From positions 5,666 to 69,665 of the forward strand of contig JBGSOG010000033.1 in assembly GCA_041739225.1 (NCBI GenBank): a DNA stretch of 64,000 nt, given 5' to 3'. Within the stretch, counting starts at the first letter, position 1. Every line of letters starts with the position of its first letter. The notes beneath the pieces were generated by a model. That model did not search any database. It had not been told where the DNA came from and was given only the letters and a program-made list of their open reading frames with translations. The translations under genes and the position numbers were made by a program. This stretch comes from BOKV01 sp041739225. GTDB taxonomy: Bacteria > Pseudomonadota > Alphaproteobacteria > Rhizobiales > Rhizobiaceae. Shown one piece after another: positions 26,311-34,737 of this stretch.

Positions 26311-26482
26311 GCATACCTCCGTTTGTGCTCACTGAGATCATAGCCATGCGTCTCTTGCAGGCAAGCCCTGCAGTATTCCTGCAACCCCTTTCGCACTTGC
26401 GAAAAACCTTGTAAGAGCCAGCACAAATCCAGAAAGGCTGCGCACTCCCGTCGGCGCGCCTTGGCAAGTTCCCGGTGACATC

Positions 26483-28306
26483 ATGAAAATGCGGAATATC
26501 GCGATTATCGCACACGTTGACCATGGCAAGACGACATTGGTCGATGCCCTTTTGAAGCAATCGGGCTCGGTGCGCGAAAACCAGCGCGTGGTTGAACGCG
26601 CGATGGATTCCAACGATCTGGAAAAAGAGCGCGGCATTACCATCCTCGCCAAGGCAACTTCGGTTGACTGGAACGATTGCCGCATCAACATCGTCGATAC
26701 CCCCGGCCACGCCGACTTTGGCGGCGAAGTCGAGCGCATTCTCAACATGGTCGACGGCGCAATCGTATTGGTGGACGCCGCAGAAGGCCCGATGCCGCAG
26801 ACCAAGTTCGTTGTCGGCAAGGCACTGAAAGTCGGCCTGAAACCCATCGTGGCAATCAACAAGATTGACCGCCCCGACGCGCGCCACGTCGAAGTCGTCA
26901 ACGAAGTGTTCGACCTCTTCGCCGCGTTGGACGCCACTGACGAGCAGCTTGATTTCCCGATCCTGTATGGCTCCGGCCGCGATGGCTGGATGGCCACCGC
27001 TCCGGAAGGCCCAAAGACAGACGGCCTTGAGCCTTTGTTTCAGCTTGTTTTGAAGCATGTGCCGGCACCAACCGTGCATGAAGGCCCGTTCCGCATGATC
27101 GGCACCATTCTGGAAGCCAATCCGTTTCTGGGACGCATGATCACCGGGCGCATCGAATCAGGTTCGATCAAGCCCAACCAGGCAGTCAAGGTTCTCGACC
27201 GCGATGGCGGGTTGCTTGAAACCGGACGCATTTCCAAGATACTCGCATTTCGCGGCCTTGAGCGGCAGCCAATCGAGGAAGCCCATGCTGGCGACATCGT
27301 CGCCATTGCCGGTCTTTCAAAGGGCACAGTGGCCGACACCTTCTGCGACCCGGCGGTGACCGAACCGCTGGCAGCCCAGCCAATTGATCCGCCAACCGTG
27401 ACCATGTCGTTCATCGTCAATGATTCCCCGCTTGCCGGAACCGAGGGCGACAAGGTGACCAGCCGCGTCATCCGCGACCGCCTGCTGCGCGAGGCGGAAG
27501 GCAATGTGGCGCTGAAGATCGAAGAGTCGGCAGACAAGGACTCGTTCTACGTTTCCGGCCGCGGCGAGTTGCAGCTTGCCGTCCTGATCGAAACCATGCG
27601 CCGCGAGGGCTTTGAACTTGCGGTTTCGCGTCCGCGCGTTGTCATGCAGCGCGATGAGGCAGGAAACGTGCTGGAGCCGATCGAGGAAGTCGTCATCGAC
27701 GTTGACGAGGAACATGCCGGTGTCGTCGTCCAGAAGATGTCCGAGCGCAAGGGCGACATGATCGAGTTGCGCCCGTCTGGTGGCAATCGCCAGCGGCTGG
27801 TGTTCCATGCGCCGACCCGGGGCCTGATCGGCTACCAGTCGGAATTGTTGACCGACACGCGCGGCACGGCGGTGATGAACCGCCTTTTCCACGCCTATTT
27901 GCCTTACAAGGGTGAATTGCCTGGCCGTACAAACGGTGTTCTCATATCCAATGAGGCGGGCGAGGCAGTTGCCTATGCGCTGTGGAACCTTGAAGATCGA
28001 GGACCCATGGTCATCGATGCAGGCGTCAAGGTCTACCAGGGCATGATCATCGGCATCCACTCGCGTGACAATGATCTGGAAGTGAACATCCTCAAAGGCA
28101 AGAAGCTGACCAACATCCGCGCCGCCGGCAAGGACGAGGCAGTGCGCCTCACCCCGCCGATTCGCATGACGCTGGAACGCTCGCTGGCCTGGATTCAGGA
28201 CGATGAACTGGTCGAAGTAACGCCAAAGTCGATTCGCCTTCGCAAGCTTTACCTCGATCCGAACGAACGCAAGCGGTTCGAGAAGTCAAAATCTGCGGTG
28301 GCCTGA
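26483..28306 (+). CDS. typA: TypA/BipA ribosome-associated GTPase
   Basis: The 607-residue translational GTPase has all G motifs: IAHVDHGKTTL (G1), GITILAK (G2), DTPGHADFGGEV (G3), NKIDRPDA (G4), then a beta-barrel domain and two EF-G-like C-terminal domains with the BipA-specific RGLIGYQSELLTDTRGTAVMN. BipA helps 50S assembly and growth at low temperature and under stress. The start MKMRN could also be ATG 26489; GGTGA lies at the right spacing before 26483. A strong terminator follows. Confidence 0.97.
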   Translation: MKMRNIAIIAHVDHGKTTLVDALLKQSGSVRENQRVVERAMDSNDLEKERGITILAKATSVDWNDCRINIVDTPGHADFGGEVERILNMVDGAIVLVDAAEGPMPQTKFVVGKALKVGLKPIVAINKIDRPDARHVEVVNEVFDLFAALDATDEQLDFPILYGSGRDGWMATAPEGPKTDGLEPLFQLVLKHVPAPTVHEGPFRMIGTILEANPFLGRMITGRIESGSIKPNQAVKVLDRDGGLLETGRISKILAFRGLERQPIEEAHAGDIVAIAGLSKGTVADTFCDPAVTEPLAAQPIDPPTVTMSFIVNDSPLAGTEGDKVTSRVIRDRLLREAEGNVALKIEESADKDSFYVSGRGELQLAVLIETMRREGFELAVSRPRVVMQRDEAGNVLEPIEEVVIDVDEEHAGVVVQKMSERKGDMIELRPSGGNRQRLVFHAPTRGLIGYQSELLTDTRGTAVMNRLFHAYLPYKGELPGRTNGVLISNEAGEAVAYALWNLEDRGPMVIDAGVKVYQGMIIGIHSRDNDLEVNILKGKKLTNIRAAGKDEAVRLTPPIRMTLERSLAWIQDDELVEVTPKSIRLRKLYLDPNERKRFEKSKSAVA

Positions 28307-28340
28307 CGCCAAAGCCGATAGTTCCGTACCAATTCGATAC

Positions 28341-28378
28341 ATCCCTGCGGCTTGAACGCCTCAGGGATCTTTTTTTTT
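28341..28378 (+). terminator. Rho-independent terminator of typA
   Basis: The stem ATCCCTG / CAGGGAT (28341-28347 and 28362-28368), with inner pairs, is followed by a run of nine T residues. It lies 35 nt after the typA stop. Confidence 0.9.
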
Positions 28379-28412
28379 CGTTTTGAGCTTTTGGTTAACA
28401 AAAGCTTAATTT

Positions 28413-28931
28413 ATGATTCTCCGCATGGGTACGTTGGCAATCGAAACAAGGCGGGCAGGAACACAAGACGCGGCGGCAATCGCCAGCGTCCACGATGCCG
28501 CTTGGAGCAATGCCTACACCGGTCTCGTGCCGCACGCGGCCCTGACCAAGATGGTACGCCGCCGCGGCGAGAAATGGTGGGCAGATGCCATTCGCCGCTC
28601 GACCGTCGTTCTGGTTCTCGAAATCGCCGGGCGAATCGTCGGCTATGCCACGCTTGGCCGAAACCGGGTAAAAACCCTGCCCTATGACGGGGAAGTCTAT
28701 GAATTGTACCTTCTGCCTGAATATCAGGGTGTCGGCCTTGGAACCCGCCTGTTCCTGGCGGCTCGCGGCGAGTTGAAACGGCGCCAGGTCAAAGGCGCGG
28801 TGGTCTGGGTACTGGCCGACAACGCCAGGGCCATTACCTTTTACGAAAATGCCGGTGGCCGTGCCGTTGCTGAAGGCGCCGAGTTTTTCGATGGCAAGCG
28901 GCTGGTGAAATACGCCTACGCCTGGGAGTGA
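28413..28931 (+). CDS. GNAT family N-acetyltransferase
   Basis: A 172-residue GNAT enzyme. It has the N-terminal ARD/RAGTQDAAAIASVHDAAW start and acetyl-CoA-binding LYLLPEYQGVGLGTRLFLAA, with conserved asparagine/alanine NARAITFYENAGG near the C terminus. Substrate unknown. Two starts are possible, ATG 28413 and ATG 28425; a promoter-like pair TTGAGC (28383-28388) and TAATTT (28407-28412), 18 nt apart, would put the RNA start near the second ATG and favour it. Upstream is only the typA terminator and an AT-rich stretch. Confidence 0.87.
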   Translation: MILRMGTLAIETRRAGTQDAAAIASVHDAAWSNAYTGLVPHAALTKMVRRRGEKWWADAIRRSTVVLVLEIAGRIVGYATLGRNRVKTLPYDGEVYELYLLPEYQGVGLGTRLFLAARGELKRRQVKGAVVWVLADNARAITFYENAGGRAVAEGAEFFDGKRLVKYAYAWE

Positions 28932-29057
28932 TTGCACTTCCACGCCAAATCATTTCGCAGCACCGGTCGATCTTGCATCATACTTTGGATGCGGGGTGAT
29001 TGCGGTGGTGGCCGCAAGCCGTTATTGAGCGGCAAACCCGGACCCAAGGAACCATCC

Positions 29058-29597
29058 ATGCGCATCGACGCCATATCCATCGGCAACAACCCGCCACACG
29101 ACGTTAACGTCATTGTCGAATGCCCGGTTGGCGGCCAGCCGATCAAGTACGAGATGGACAAGGAAGCCGGCACCCTCGTCGTTGACCGCTTTCTTTACAC
29201 GCCGATGACCTATCCCGGCAATTACGGCTTCGTGCCGCACACGCTGTCGGGCGATGGTGATCCGATTGACGTGCTGATAGCCAATACCCGCCCGCTGGTT
29301 CCCGGCTGCGTGATCAATGTGCGGCCCATCGGCGTCCTGATCATGGAAGACAATGCCGGGCAGGACGAAAAAGTGCTGGCGGTTCCCTCGCCCAAACTTA
29401 CACAGCGCTATGCCAACGTGACCGAGTATTCGCAATTGCCGGAAATCACGTTGCGCCAGATCGAACACTTCTTCGAGCATTACAAGGATCTGGAGCCGGG
29501 CAAGTGGGTTAAGACCGGTGGCTGGCAAAATGCCGCCCACGCGCAGCGCATGATCATGGAAGCCATCGAGCGCGCAAAATCTGCCAAAATAGCCTGA
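29058..29597 (+). CDS. ppa: Inorganic pyrophosphatase (type I)
   Basis: The 179-residue enzyme hydrolyses PPi to drive biosynthesis. The family motifs are present: FLYTPMTYPGNYGFVPHTLSGDGDPIDVLIANTRPLVPG is read in shorter pieces as YPGNYGFVP and DGDPIDVL, the metal-binding aspartate signature, and later KDLEPGKWVK. ATG 29058 is preceded by AAGGA; an earlier in-frame codon (28932) is not supported by the family's N terminus (MRIDAISIGNNPP). Confidence 0.96.
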   Translation: MRIDAISIGNNPPHDVNVIVECPVGGQPIKYEMDKEAGTLVVDRFLYTPMTYPGNYGFVPHTLSGDGDPIDVLIANTRPLVPGCVINVRPIGVLIMEDNAGQDEKVLAVPSPKLTQRYANVTEYSQLPEITLRQIEHFFEHYKDLEPGKWVKTGGWQNAAHAQRMIMEAIERAKSAKIA

Positions 29598-29912
29598 TCA
29601 ACCCGCCAGCGCGGCCAGGGCCAGTGCTTCGGCTTCACTGGCGTGCTCCAACCGCAAGGTCTTTTTGCGCGAAGTTGAACCTGCTTCCAGCACAAAACGG
29701 CTTTTGGCAATTCCGGCTTTTTTTGCCAGAAGCTCGACAAGGGCAGTGTTGGCGCGTCCCTTTTCCGGCACCGCACGGACTTGGGCTTTCAGCCAGGATT
29801 TGCCCTCGGCATCAACATGGATGCCGCCGATGGCGTCCGCCCGCGCATTGGGCGTCAAGCGGACGCGGACCAGCAATCCGCCCTTTGCATCCAAAGACAG
29901 GAAAGCTGCCAA
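29598..29912 (-). CDS. DUF167 (YggU) family protein
   Basis: A 104-residue protein with the YggU/DUF167 core: VRLTPNARADAIGG, LKAQVRAVPEKGRANTALVELLAKK then KSRFVLEAGSTSRKKTLRLE. The family (also called UPF0235) has a small alpha/beta fold and no firm function. It is the last gene of the minus-strand block and lies 3 nt after yggT, a pairing that is conserved in many proteobacteria. It is convergent with ppa, stops abutting. Confidence 0.9.
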   Translation of the reverse strand: MAAFLSLDAKGGLLVRVRLTPNARADAIGGIHVDAEGKSWLKAQVRAVPEKGRANTALVELLAKKAGIAKSRFVLEAGSTSRKKTLRLEHASEAEALALAALAG

Positions 29913-29915
29913 GCG

Positions 29916-30206
29916 TCAGAAAACGTTGGGGTAAATGTAGTAGAGAATGATCCGTTCCAGCAAAAACACGCCGAGCAGCAAAATGATCGGCGATAGATCA
30001 AGCGCGCCGGTATTGGGCATCGCCCTGCGGATCGGGCGCAGCAGCGGCTCGGTCAACTGATACAGCATGTTGCCGATGGCAGAGACTGCCTGGTTGCGGT
30101 GGTTGATCACGTTGAAGGCAATCAGCCACGAGAACACCGCCATGGCGATGATCACCCAAGTGTACAAATTCAGCACGATGAGTACCACGTCGAGCAACGC
30201 ACGCAT
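29916..30206 (-). CDS. YggT family membrane protein
   Basis: A 96-residue protein with two hydrophobic segments around a short conserved loop: VVLIVLNLYTWVIIAMAVFSWL, VINHRNQAV and then TEPLLRPIRRAMPN, the YggT signature. The family is linked to osmotic and cell-division phenotypes in other bacteria and cyanobacterial/plastid homologues (YlmG) affect nucleoid or thylakoid organisation. It precedes DUF167 directly. Confidence 0.92.
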   Translation of the reverse strand: MRALLDVVLIVLNLYTWVIIAMAVFSWLIAFNVINHRNQAVSAIGNMLYQLTEPLLRPIRRAMPNTGALDLSPIILLLGVFLLERIILYYIYPNVF

Positions 30207-30261
30207 TTGAAGACCCCGGATTGGCGGTGAAGGCTGAAGATGATCTAGACAGTTCAGACCG

Positions 30262-31005
30262 CTACTTCAACCCCGGCAGTCGGGTCGATCCGGCTGGCCC
30301 TACCCACAATTTGAGAAAATCCACCAGCCAGCGCCGCACCGCCGCGTCATACAGATAACGTCCCTCGATATGCCGGTCGCGCTCCTGCGCGCCGTTGAGC
30401 GAGAACCGGTGCGCCCCGCGAATGGTCCAGCGATTCAGCATGGCAAAGGTCAGTTCCGCATGGAACTGCACGCCGTAGGCATGATCACCGACCTTGATTG
30501 CCTGATGCGGGTATTGTTCGCCCGTTGCCAGCAGGGTTGCCCCCGGCGGCAGGGAAAATCCCTCGCGGTGCCACTGGTAGGTCATTTCCGGCCAGTCCAT
30601 CAGCGCGCGGCCTTCTGCCGTCGGCTCAATCGGATAATAGCCGATTTCGGCAAACTCGCATTCATTGGGACAAACCGTGCCGCCCAATTGCTTGACCAGC
30701 ATCTGTGCACCCAGACAGATGCCGTAATAGGGTTTGTTTTCCTTCAGTGGAACCGCGATCCAGTCGATTTCCCGCTTGATGTAATCTTCATTGTCATTGG
30801 CGCTCATCGGCCCGCCGAAGATCACCGCTCCGGCGTGGTCGGCCATGCTGGTGGGCAATTCCTGCCCCGATGCCGGACGGCGGATGTCCAGCGCATAGCC
30901 CATTTCCTGCAACAAGATGCCGACCCGGCCCGGCGATGACGCTTCCTGGTGCAGCACGATCAGGATTTGCGGTTGCCCGGGTTCGCGTTGCCTGATCCAG
31001 ACCAT
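30262..31005 (-). CDS. Class I glutamine amidotransferase-like protein
   Basis: A 247-residue stand-alone GATase-1 domain. The nucleophile elbow is YYGICLGAQMLVKQLGG (Cys near residue 96), and the His/Glu pair is in GVQFHAELTFAML (about residue 182). Such free-standing members include GMP-synthase-like amidotransferases and gamma-glutamyl-peptide hydrolases for polyamine catabolism; the acceptor is unknown. ATG 31005 lies 4 nt after the TerB stop, so it is probably cotranscribed. Confidence 0.88.
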   Translation of the reverse strand: MVWIRQREPGQPQILIVLHQEASSPGRVGILLQEMGYALDIRRPASGQELPTSMADHAGAVIFGGPMSANDNEDYIKREIDWIAVPLKENKPYYGICLGAQMLVKQLGGTVCPNECEFAEIGYYPIEPTAEGRALMDWPEMTYQWHREGFSLPPGATLLATGEQYPHQAIKVGDHAYGVQFHAELTFAMLNRWTIRGAHRFSLNGAQERDRHIEGRYLYDAAVRRWLVDFLKLWVGPAGSTRLPGLK

Positions 31006-31009
31006 GCTT

Positions 31010-31480
31010 TCACGCCTCCGGCGCGCCTGCTGCTTCGCGCACGATGCGCTTCAGTTCCACCCGGTCGCGCGCACTGACATGAATGAGTTCGGCGACCCGC
31101 CAGACAATATTGTCCTCAAATTCGTGCATTTGGCCATCGGCATAAACCATTTCCCACAAATCACGCACGATTTCCAGTTTCTCAGGCTCGCTCAGATCGC
31201 GTTTGAGAATGCGCGTGAAGGCATAAAGGTCCACGGCTTCCTGGTCGGCCTGCTGCGCCTGCTGCATCAAATTGGCAACTTCTGCCTCCGAAAGCGCGAA
31301 TTTTTCTGAGAGCACCTGCGCCAGCCGGTCTTTCTCGGCTGCCGATACAATGCCGTCGGCTGCAATCACGTGAAACAGCAACGCTGCTTCGGCAAGCTGC
31401 TTTTCATCCACCAACATCGAAGCCACGGCCTCGGCTTTTTTTGCCTTGCCGAAAAACAGGGATTTCAGTTCTGCAAACAC
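31010..31480 (-). CDS. TerB-like family protein
   Basis: A 156-residue all-helical protein with the TerB/DjlA fold pattern: EAALLFHVIAADGIVSAAEKDRL, then PEKLEIVRDLWEMVYADGQMHEFEDNI, each with the acidic DG turn that can bind a metal. The name comes from tellurite-resistance loci, but this branch is a general housekeeping family. I propose a GTG start at 31480, because GGAG (nt 31489-31492 on the opposite strand) stands 8 nt ahead; the ATG at 31540 adds an unlikely N-terminus. Confidence 0.78.
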   Translation of the reverse strand: MFAELKSLFFGKAKKAEAVASMLVDEKQLAEAALLFHVIAADGIVSAAEKDRLAQVLSEKFALSEAEVANLMQQAQQADQEAVDLYAFTRILKRDLSEPEKLEIVRDLWEMVYADGQMHEFEDNIVWRVAELIHVSARDRVELKRIVREAAGAPEA

Positions 31481-31560
31481 AAAAGGGACTCCGGGCTGAA
31501 AGTACTGAACAATTGTAACGCGGCGGCCATGCAAATTCATCCGCCTTTTTCAGTTTCCCC

Positions 31561-33210
31561 TCACCCTGTAATCACCCGTCCAGGCGCGATGTCGCGTGGG
31601 TCGAGCTTGAGGTGGATGAGCGCGGGGCCGTTGACTGCCCTCGCCTTTGCCAAGGCTTCAGGAAACTGCGCATCATCGTCAACGGTAAACGCTTGCGCCC
31701 CATAAGCCCGCGCCCAGGCCGCAAAATCCGGGTTGCGCAAATTGGTTGCCGAGATACGGCCGGGATATTCGCGCTCCTGATGCATGCGGATGGTGCCGTA
31801 AATTCCGTTGTCGCAAACTATGACCCGAACCTTCAGGCCGCGTTCGGCGGCAACTGCAAACTCCATGCCGGTCATCTGGAAGCAGCCGTCGCCGGCAAAG
31901 GCAAAGCATTCGGCATCCGGATTTTCCAGAGCAGCGGCGATCGCAGCTGGCAGACCGTATCCCATCGAACCCGATGTCGGTGCCAATTGTTTTTGGGTGC
32001 CGTATCTGTAATGGCGGTGCAGCCAGCCCGCATAATTGCCCGCGCCATTGCACACATGGGCTTGCGCGCCGACGGACGCCCGGAAATGACCGATGACCGA
32101 TGCCATGGTAACCGCGCCGACACCGGGAACCGGCTGCTCGCTCCATTCAAGGTAATCGCGGTGCGCTGCGGCGGCCAATTCACTGGATTGCTTGTTGCCG
32201 GTGATTTCCAGCATTGCACTGAGGAAACCGCCCGGCGTTGAATTGATCGCCAGATCCGGGTGGTAAACCCGGCCAAGTTCCTGTGCACCCGGATGCACAT
32301 GGATGAGTATTTGCGCTGGCGAGGGAATGGCAAACAATTCATAGCCCTGGCTCGGCACTTCCGAAAACCGGTCTCCCAGCAGGAGGATAACGTCGGCATC
32401 GCGCACCCGCTGAACCAGCTTGGGGTTGATGCCAAGGCCAATGTCGCCCGCATAGCAGGGGTGGCTGGCCGGGAAGAGGCCTTGCGCGCGAAAGGTCACG
32501 GCGACCGGAATTTGCCTCTTTTCTGCAAATTTTTGCAGGTCCCCAATTGCCGCACCGTCCCAGCGCGAACCACCGACAATCAGCAGCGGGCGCTGGGCGC
32601 TGTCCAACAATTCATTGGCCTGCTGCGCCTGAACCAGTGCACACAGCGGACCAACGATTTCAACCCTTGGACCCGGAAAGACATCCGTCTCTTCCGTCAG
32701 CATGTCTTCCGGCAAAGCCAGCACGACAGGGCCGGGCCGCCCCGACATCGCAACATGAACGGCGTGCGAGACGATCTCGGGAATCCGCTCAACGCTGCGG
32801 ATTTCCTCGACCCATTTGGCCATGCCGCCAAACATTTGTTTGTAGTCGACTTCCTGGAATGCATCGCGCCCGCCCATGTCGCGGCCAATCTGCCCGACCA
32901 GCAGGATCATCGGCGTTGAATCCTGCTGCGCCACATGCACGCCGCTGGCCGCATTTGTCGCCCCCGGACCGCGCGTCACCATGGCAATACCCGGTCGGCC
33001 GGTCAGCTTGCCATGGGCTTCGGCCATCATTGCCGCGCCGCCTTCGTGGCGAGCATTGACAACATCAATGCCGCTGTCGTGCAGACCGTCGAGCAAGGCC
33101 AAATAGCTTTCGCCCGGCACGCAAAACGCCCGCGTCACGCCTTGAACTTCAAGGCATCGTGCCAGCAACGCGCCGCCATGCCGGAACGCAGGATTTTTCG
33201 TTTCTGCCAT
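31561..33210 (-). CDS. Thiamine-pyrophosphate-dependent enzyme (acetolactate-synthase-like)
   Basis: A 549-residue three-domain ThDP enzyme. The N-terminal PYR domain has the catalytic glutamate in NARHEGGAAMMAEAHGK and the GPGATNAASGVHVA block; the PP domain has GDGCFQMTGMEFAVAAERG then CDNGIYG, the thiamine motif. It resembles the large subunit of acetolactate synthase but a regulatory small subunit is absent, so decarboxylases or benzoylformate-type lyases are possible. ATG 33210 directly follows the hemY stop (1 nt between), so it is translated with hemY. Confidence 0.85.
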   Translation of the reverse strand: MAETKNPAFRHGGALLARCLEVQGVTRAFCVPGESYLALLDGLHDSGIDVVNARHEGGAAMMAEAHGKLTGRPGIAMVTRGPGATNAASGVHVAQQDSTPMILLVGQIGRDMGGRDAFQEVDYKQMFGGMAKWVEEIRSVERIPEIVSHAVHVAMSGRPGPVVLALPEDMLTEETDVFPGPRVEIVGPLCALVQAQQANELLDSAQRPLLIVGGSRWDGAAIGDLQKFAEKRQIPVAVTFRAQGLFPASHPCYAGDIGLGINPKLVQRVRDADVILLLGDRFSEVPSQGYELFAIPSPAQILIHVHPGAQELGRVYHPDLAINSTPGGFLSAMLEITGNKQSSELAAAAHRDYLEWSEQPVPGVGAVTMASVIGHFRASVGAQAHVCNGAGNYAGWLHRHYRYGTQKQLAPTSGSMGYGLPAAIAAALENPDAECFAFAGDGCFQMTGMEFAVAAERGLKVRVIVCDNGIYGTIRMHQEREYPGRISATNLRNPDFAAWARAYGAQAFTVDDDAQFPEALAKARAVNGPALIHLKLDPRDIAPGRVITG

Positions 33211-33211
33211 T

Positions 33212-34711
33212 TCAAAACAACCGGAAAGGCTTTTTCGGCTCTTCCGCCTCATTCGGGTCGATTCCCGGATCGTCCGGCGTTACCGGCAAAGCTGAATTCG
33301 TTGAAACCGCTTCTTCCTGCCCGTCCATATCGATGTCGGCGCTCATGGTTTCCGGCAATTTTTTTGCACTTGAAGTGGTTTCCACAACACTGTCTTCATC
33401 GGGAAATTCATTCTCGAGCAGAGCTTGAAGTACCACAGGCGGAGTTTTCCATTCATAGGCATCGATTTCGCCGTTAAGGGGCGAGAAAGGCAGCCAGCGA
33501 TGGCTTGCCTGGCCATCGGCCACCCATGCCGGATCAGCAGGCGCATGCAAGGCCTTGGCAAGCCAATGGCGCATCTTGCCTTCGTCCTGCGTCTCGCCTT
33601 TTTCCAGCCGGGCCATCAGCAGGCAGAGCCGTCGGGTCTCATTGCCGTCAACGATATCCTTTACGGCGCTGCGGGCCGTCTCGAAATCATTGGCCTCCAC
33701 TGCCGCCTCGGCGACCAGCAACTTGCTTTCCGGGTTGGCCGCAGCCAAGGCCGCCAGCTTCTTTGCCCTGTCCAGCCTGTCTTGCACCGAATTTCCACTG
33801 CGAAGCCCGATATAGGCGCGGCCAATTTCGCGGTTTGGTTCTTGCCGCCAGGCATCTTCAAGTAGGCGCGACGCGCGCTTGATGTCGTCCTTGCGTACAT
33901 GGGCCTGTGCGGCAATCGTCAACGCCGGTACAAAACCGGGAGCCAGTTTCAGTGCCTGAAGTGCTGATTTCAATGCTTTGTCCGGCGCTCGCGGTTCCTC
34001 GGCAATGGCTTGACCGGTCAGCAGGACGGCGCGTTTGCGGTCGGCTTCCGGCTTGGCAATCAATCCGCCGGCCCGGCTGGTTTCGAGGGTTCGCAATGCG
34101 GCCTCAAAGTCGCCGGAAGTAGTCTGGTATTTCAACAGCGCGCCGCCTGCCCAAGGCAGCGAGGCCGAGAGTTTGGCTGCTTCCTCGGCATAATGGCGCG
34201 AAGCTTCCTTTTCGCCCTCACGCTCTGCTTCAATGTACAGGCCGCGAAGCGCAACCAGCCGGGTGTCATCATCGTCCAGCATCTTGGTGAAAAGTTCACG
34301 TGCACCGGCGCGGTTGCCCTCCATCAGCAAGGTCTGCGCATCAAGCAATTTCACCAAGGGTTCGTCACCCAGCAGCTTTCGGCTGTCGCGCACCAGCTTG
34401 CGCGCATGCACCGCATCGCCTGACGACGCTGCAATCAGCCCGTTCGATAGCGCCAGATAACCCCGGTCACGCTGCCGGTTGCGGTAGAACCTGCGCATCA
34501 GCGATGGCGAGCGCAGGATAGTCGATACCACCCACCACGAAACCATGATGCTTGCCACCAGTGCCACAGTTCCAGCCAGCACCACCATCAGGCTGGTCTG
34601 GAAACGGGTACCCTGCCACACCAGCGTGACATCGCCCGGCCTGTCGGCAAACCACGAGAAGCCAAAGCCCAGGGCCAGCACAAGGACGAGGAAAAGTATG
34701 ATGCGAATCAT
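33212..34711 (-). CDS. hemY: HemY, TPR-containing heme-biosynthesis-associated membrane protein
   Basis: A 499-residue protein with two N-terminal membrane helices (IILFLVLVLALGFGFSWFA, then VVLAGTVALVASIMVSWWVV) and a periplasmic or cytosolic helical-repeat region (several TPR-like units, RRFYRNRQRDRGYLALSNGL, etc.). This is the proteobacterial HemY of the hemCDXY operon, not the oxygen-dependent protoporphyrinogen oxidase that shares the name. Its biochemical function is unclear. The C-terminal 100 residues are acidic and low in complexity, ending in PKKPFRLF. Confidence 0.92.
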   Translation of the reverse strand: MIRIILFLVLVLALGFGFSWFADRPGDVTLVWQGTRFQTSLMVVLAGTVALVASIMVSWWVVSTILRSPSLMRRFYRNRQRDRGYLALSNGLIAASSGDAVHARKLVRDSRKLLGDEPLVKLLDAQTLLMEGNRAGARELFTKMLDDDDTRLVALRGLYIEAEREGEKEASRHYAEEAAKLSASLPWAGGALLKYQTTSGDFEAALRTLETSRAGGLIAKPEADRKRAVLLTGQAIAEEPRAPDKALKSALQALKLAPGFVPALTIAAQAHVRKDDIKRASRLLEDAWRQEPNREIGRAYIGLRSGNSVQDRLDRAKKLAALAAANPESKLLVAEAAVEANDFETARSAVKDIVDGNETRRLCLLMARLEKGETQDEGKMRHWLAKALHAPADPAWVADGQASHRWLPFSPLNGEIDAYEWKTPPVVLQALLENEFPDEDSVVETTSSAKKLPETMSADIDMDGQEEAVSTNSALPVTPDDPGIDPNEAEEPKKPFRLF

Positions 34712-34737
34712 GGTGGTTACCTTGCCTCCGGCTGGAT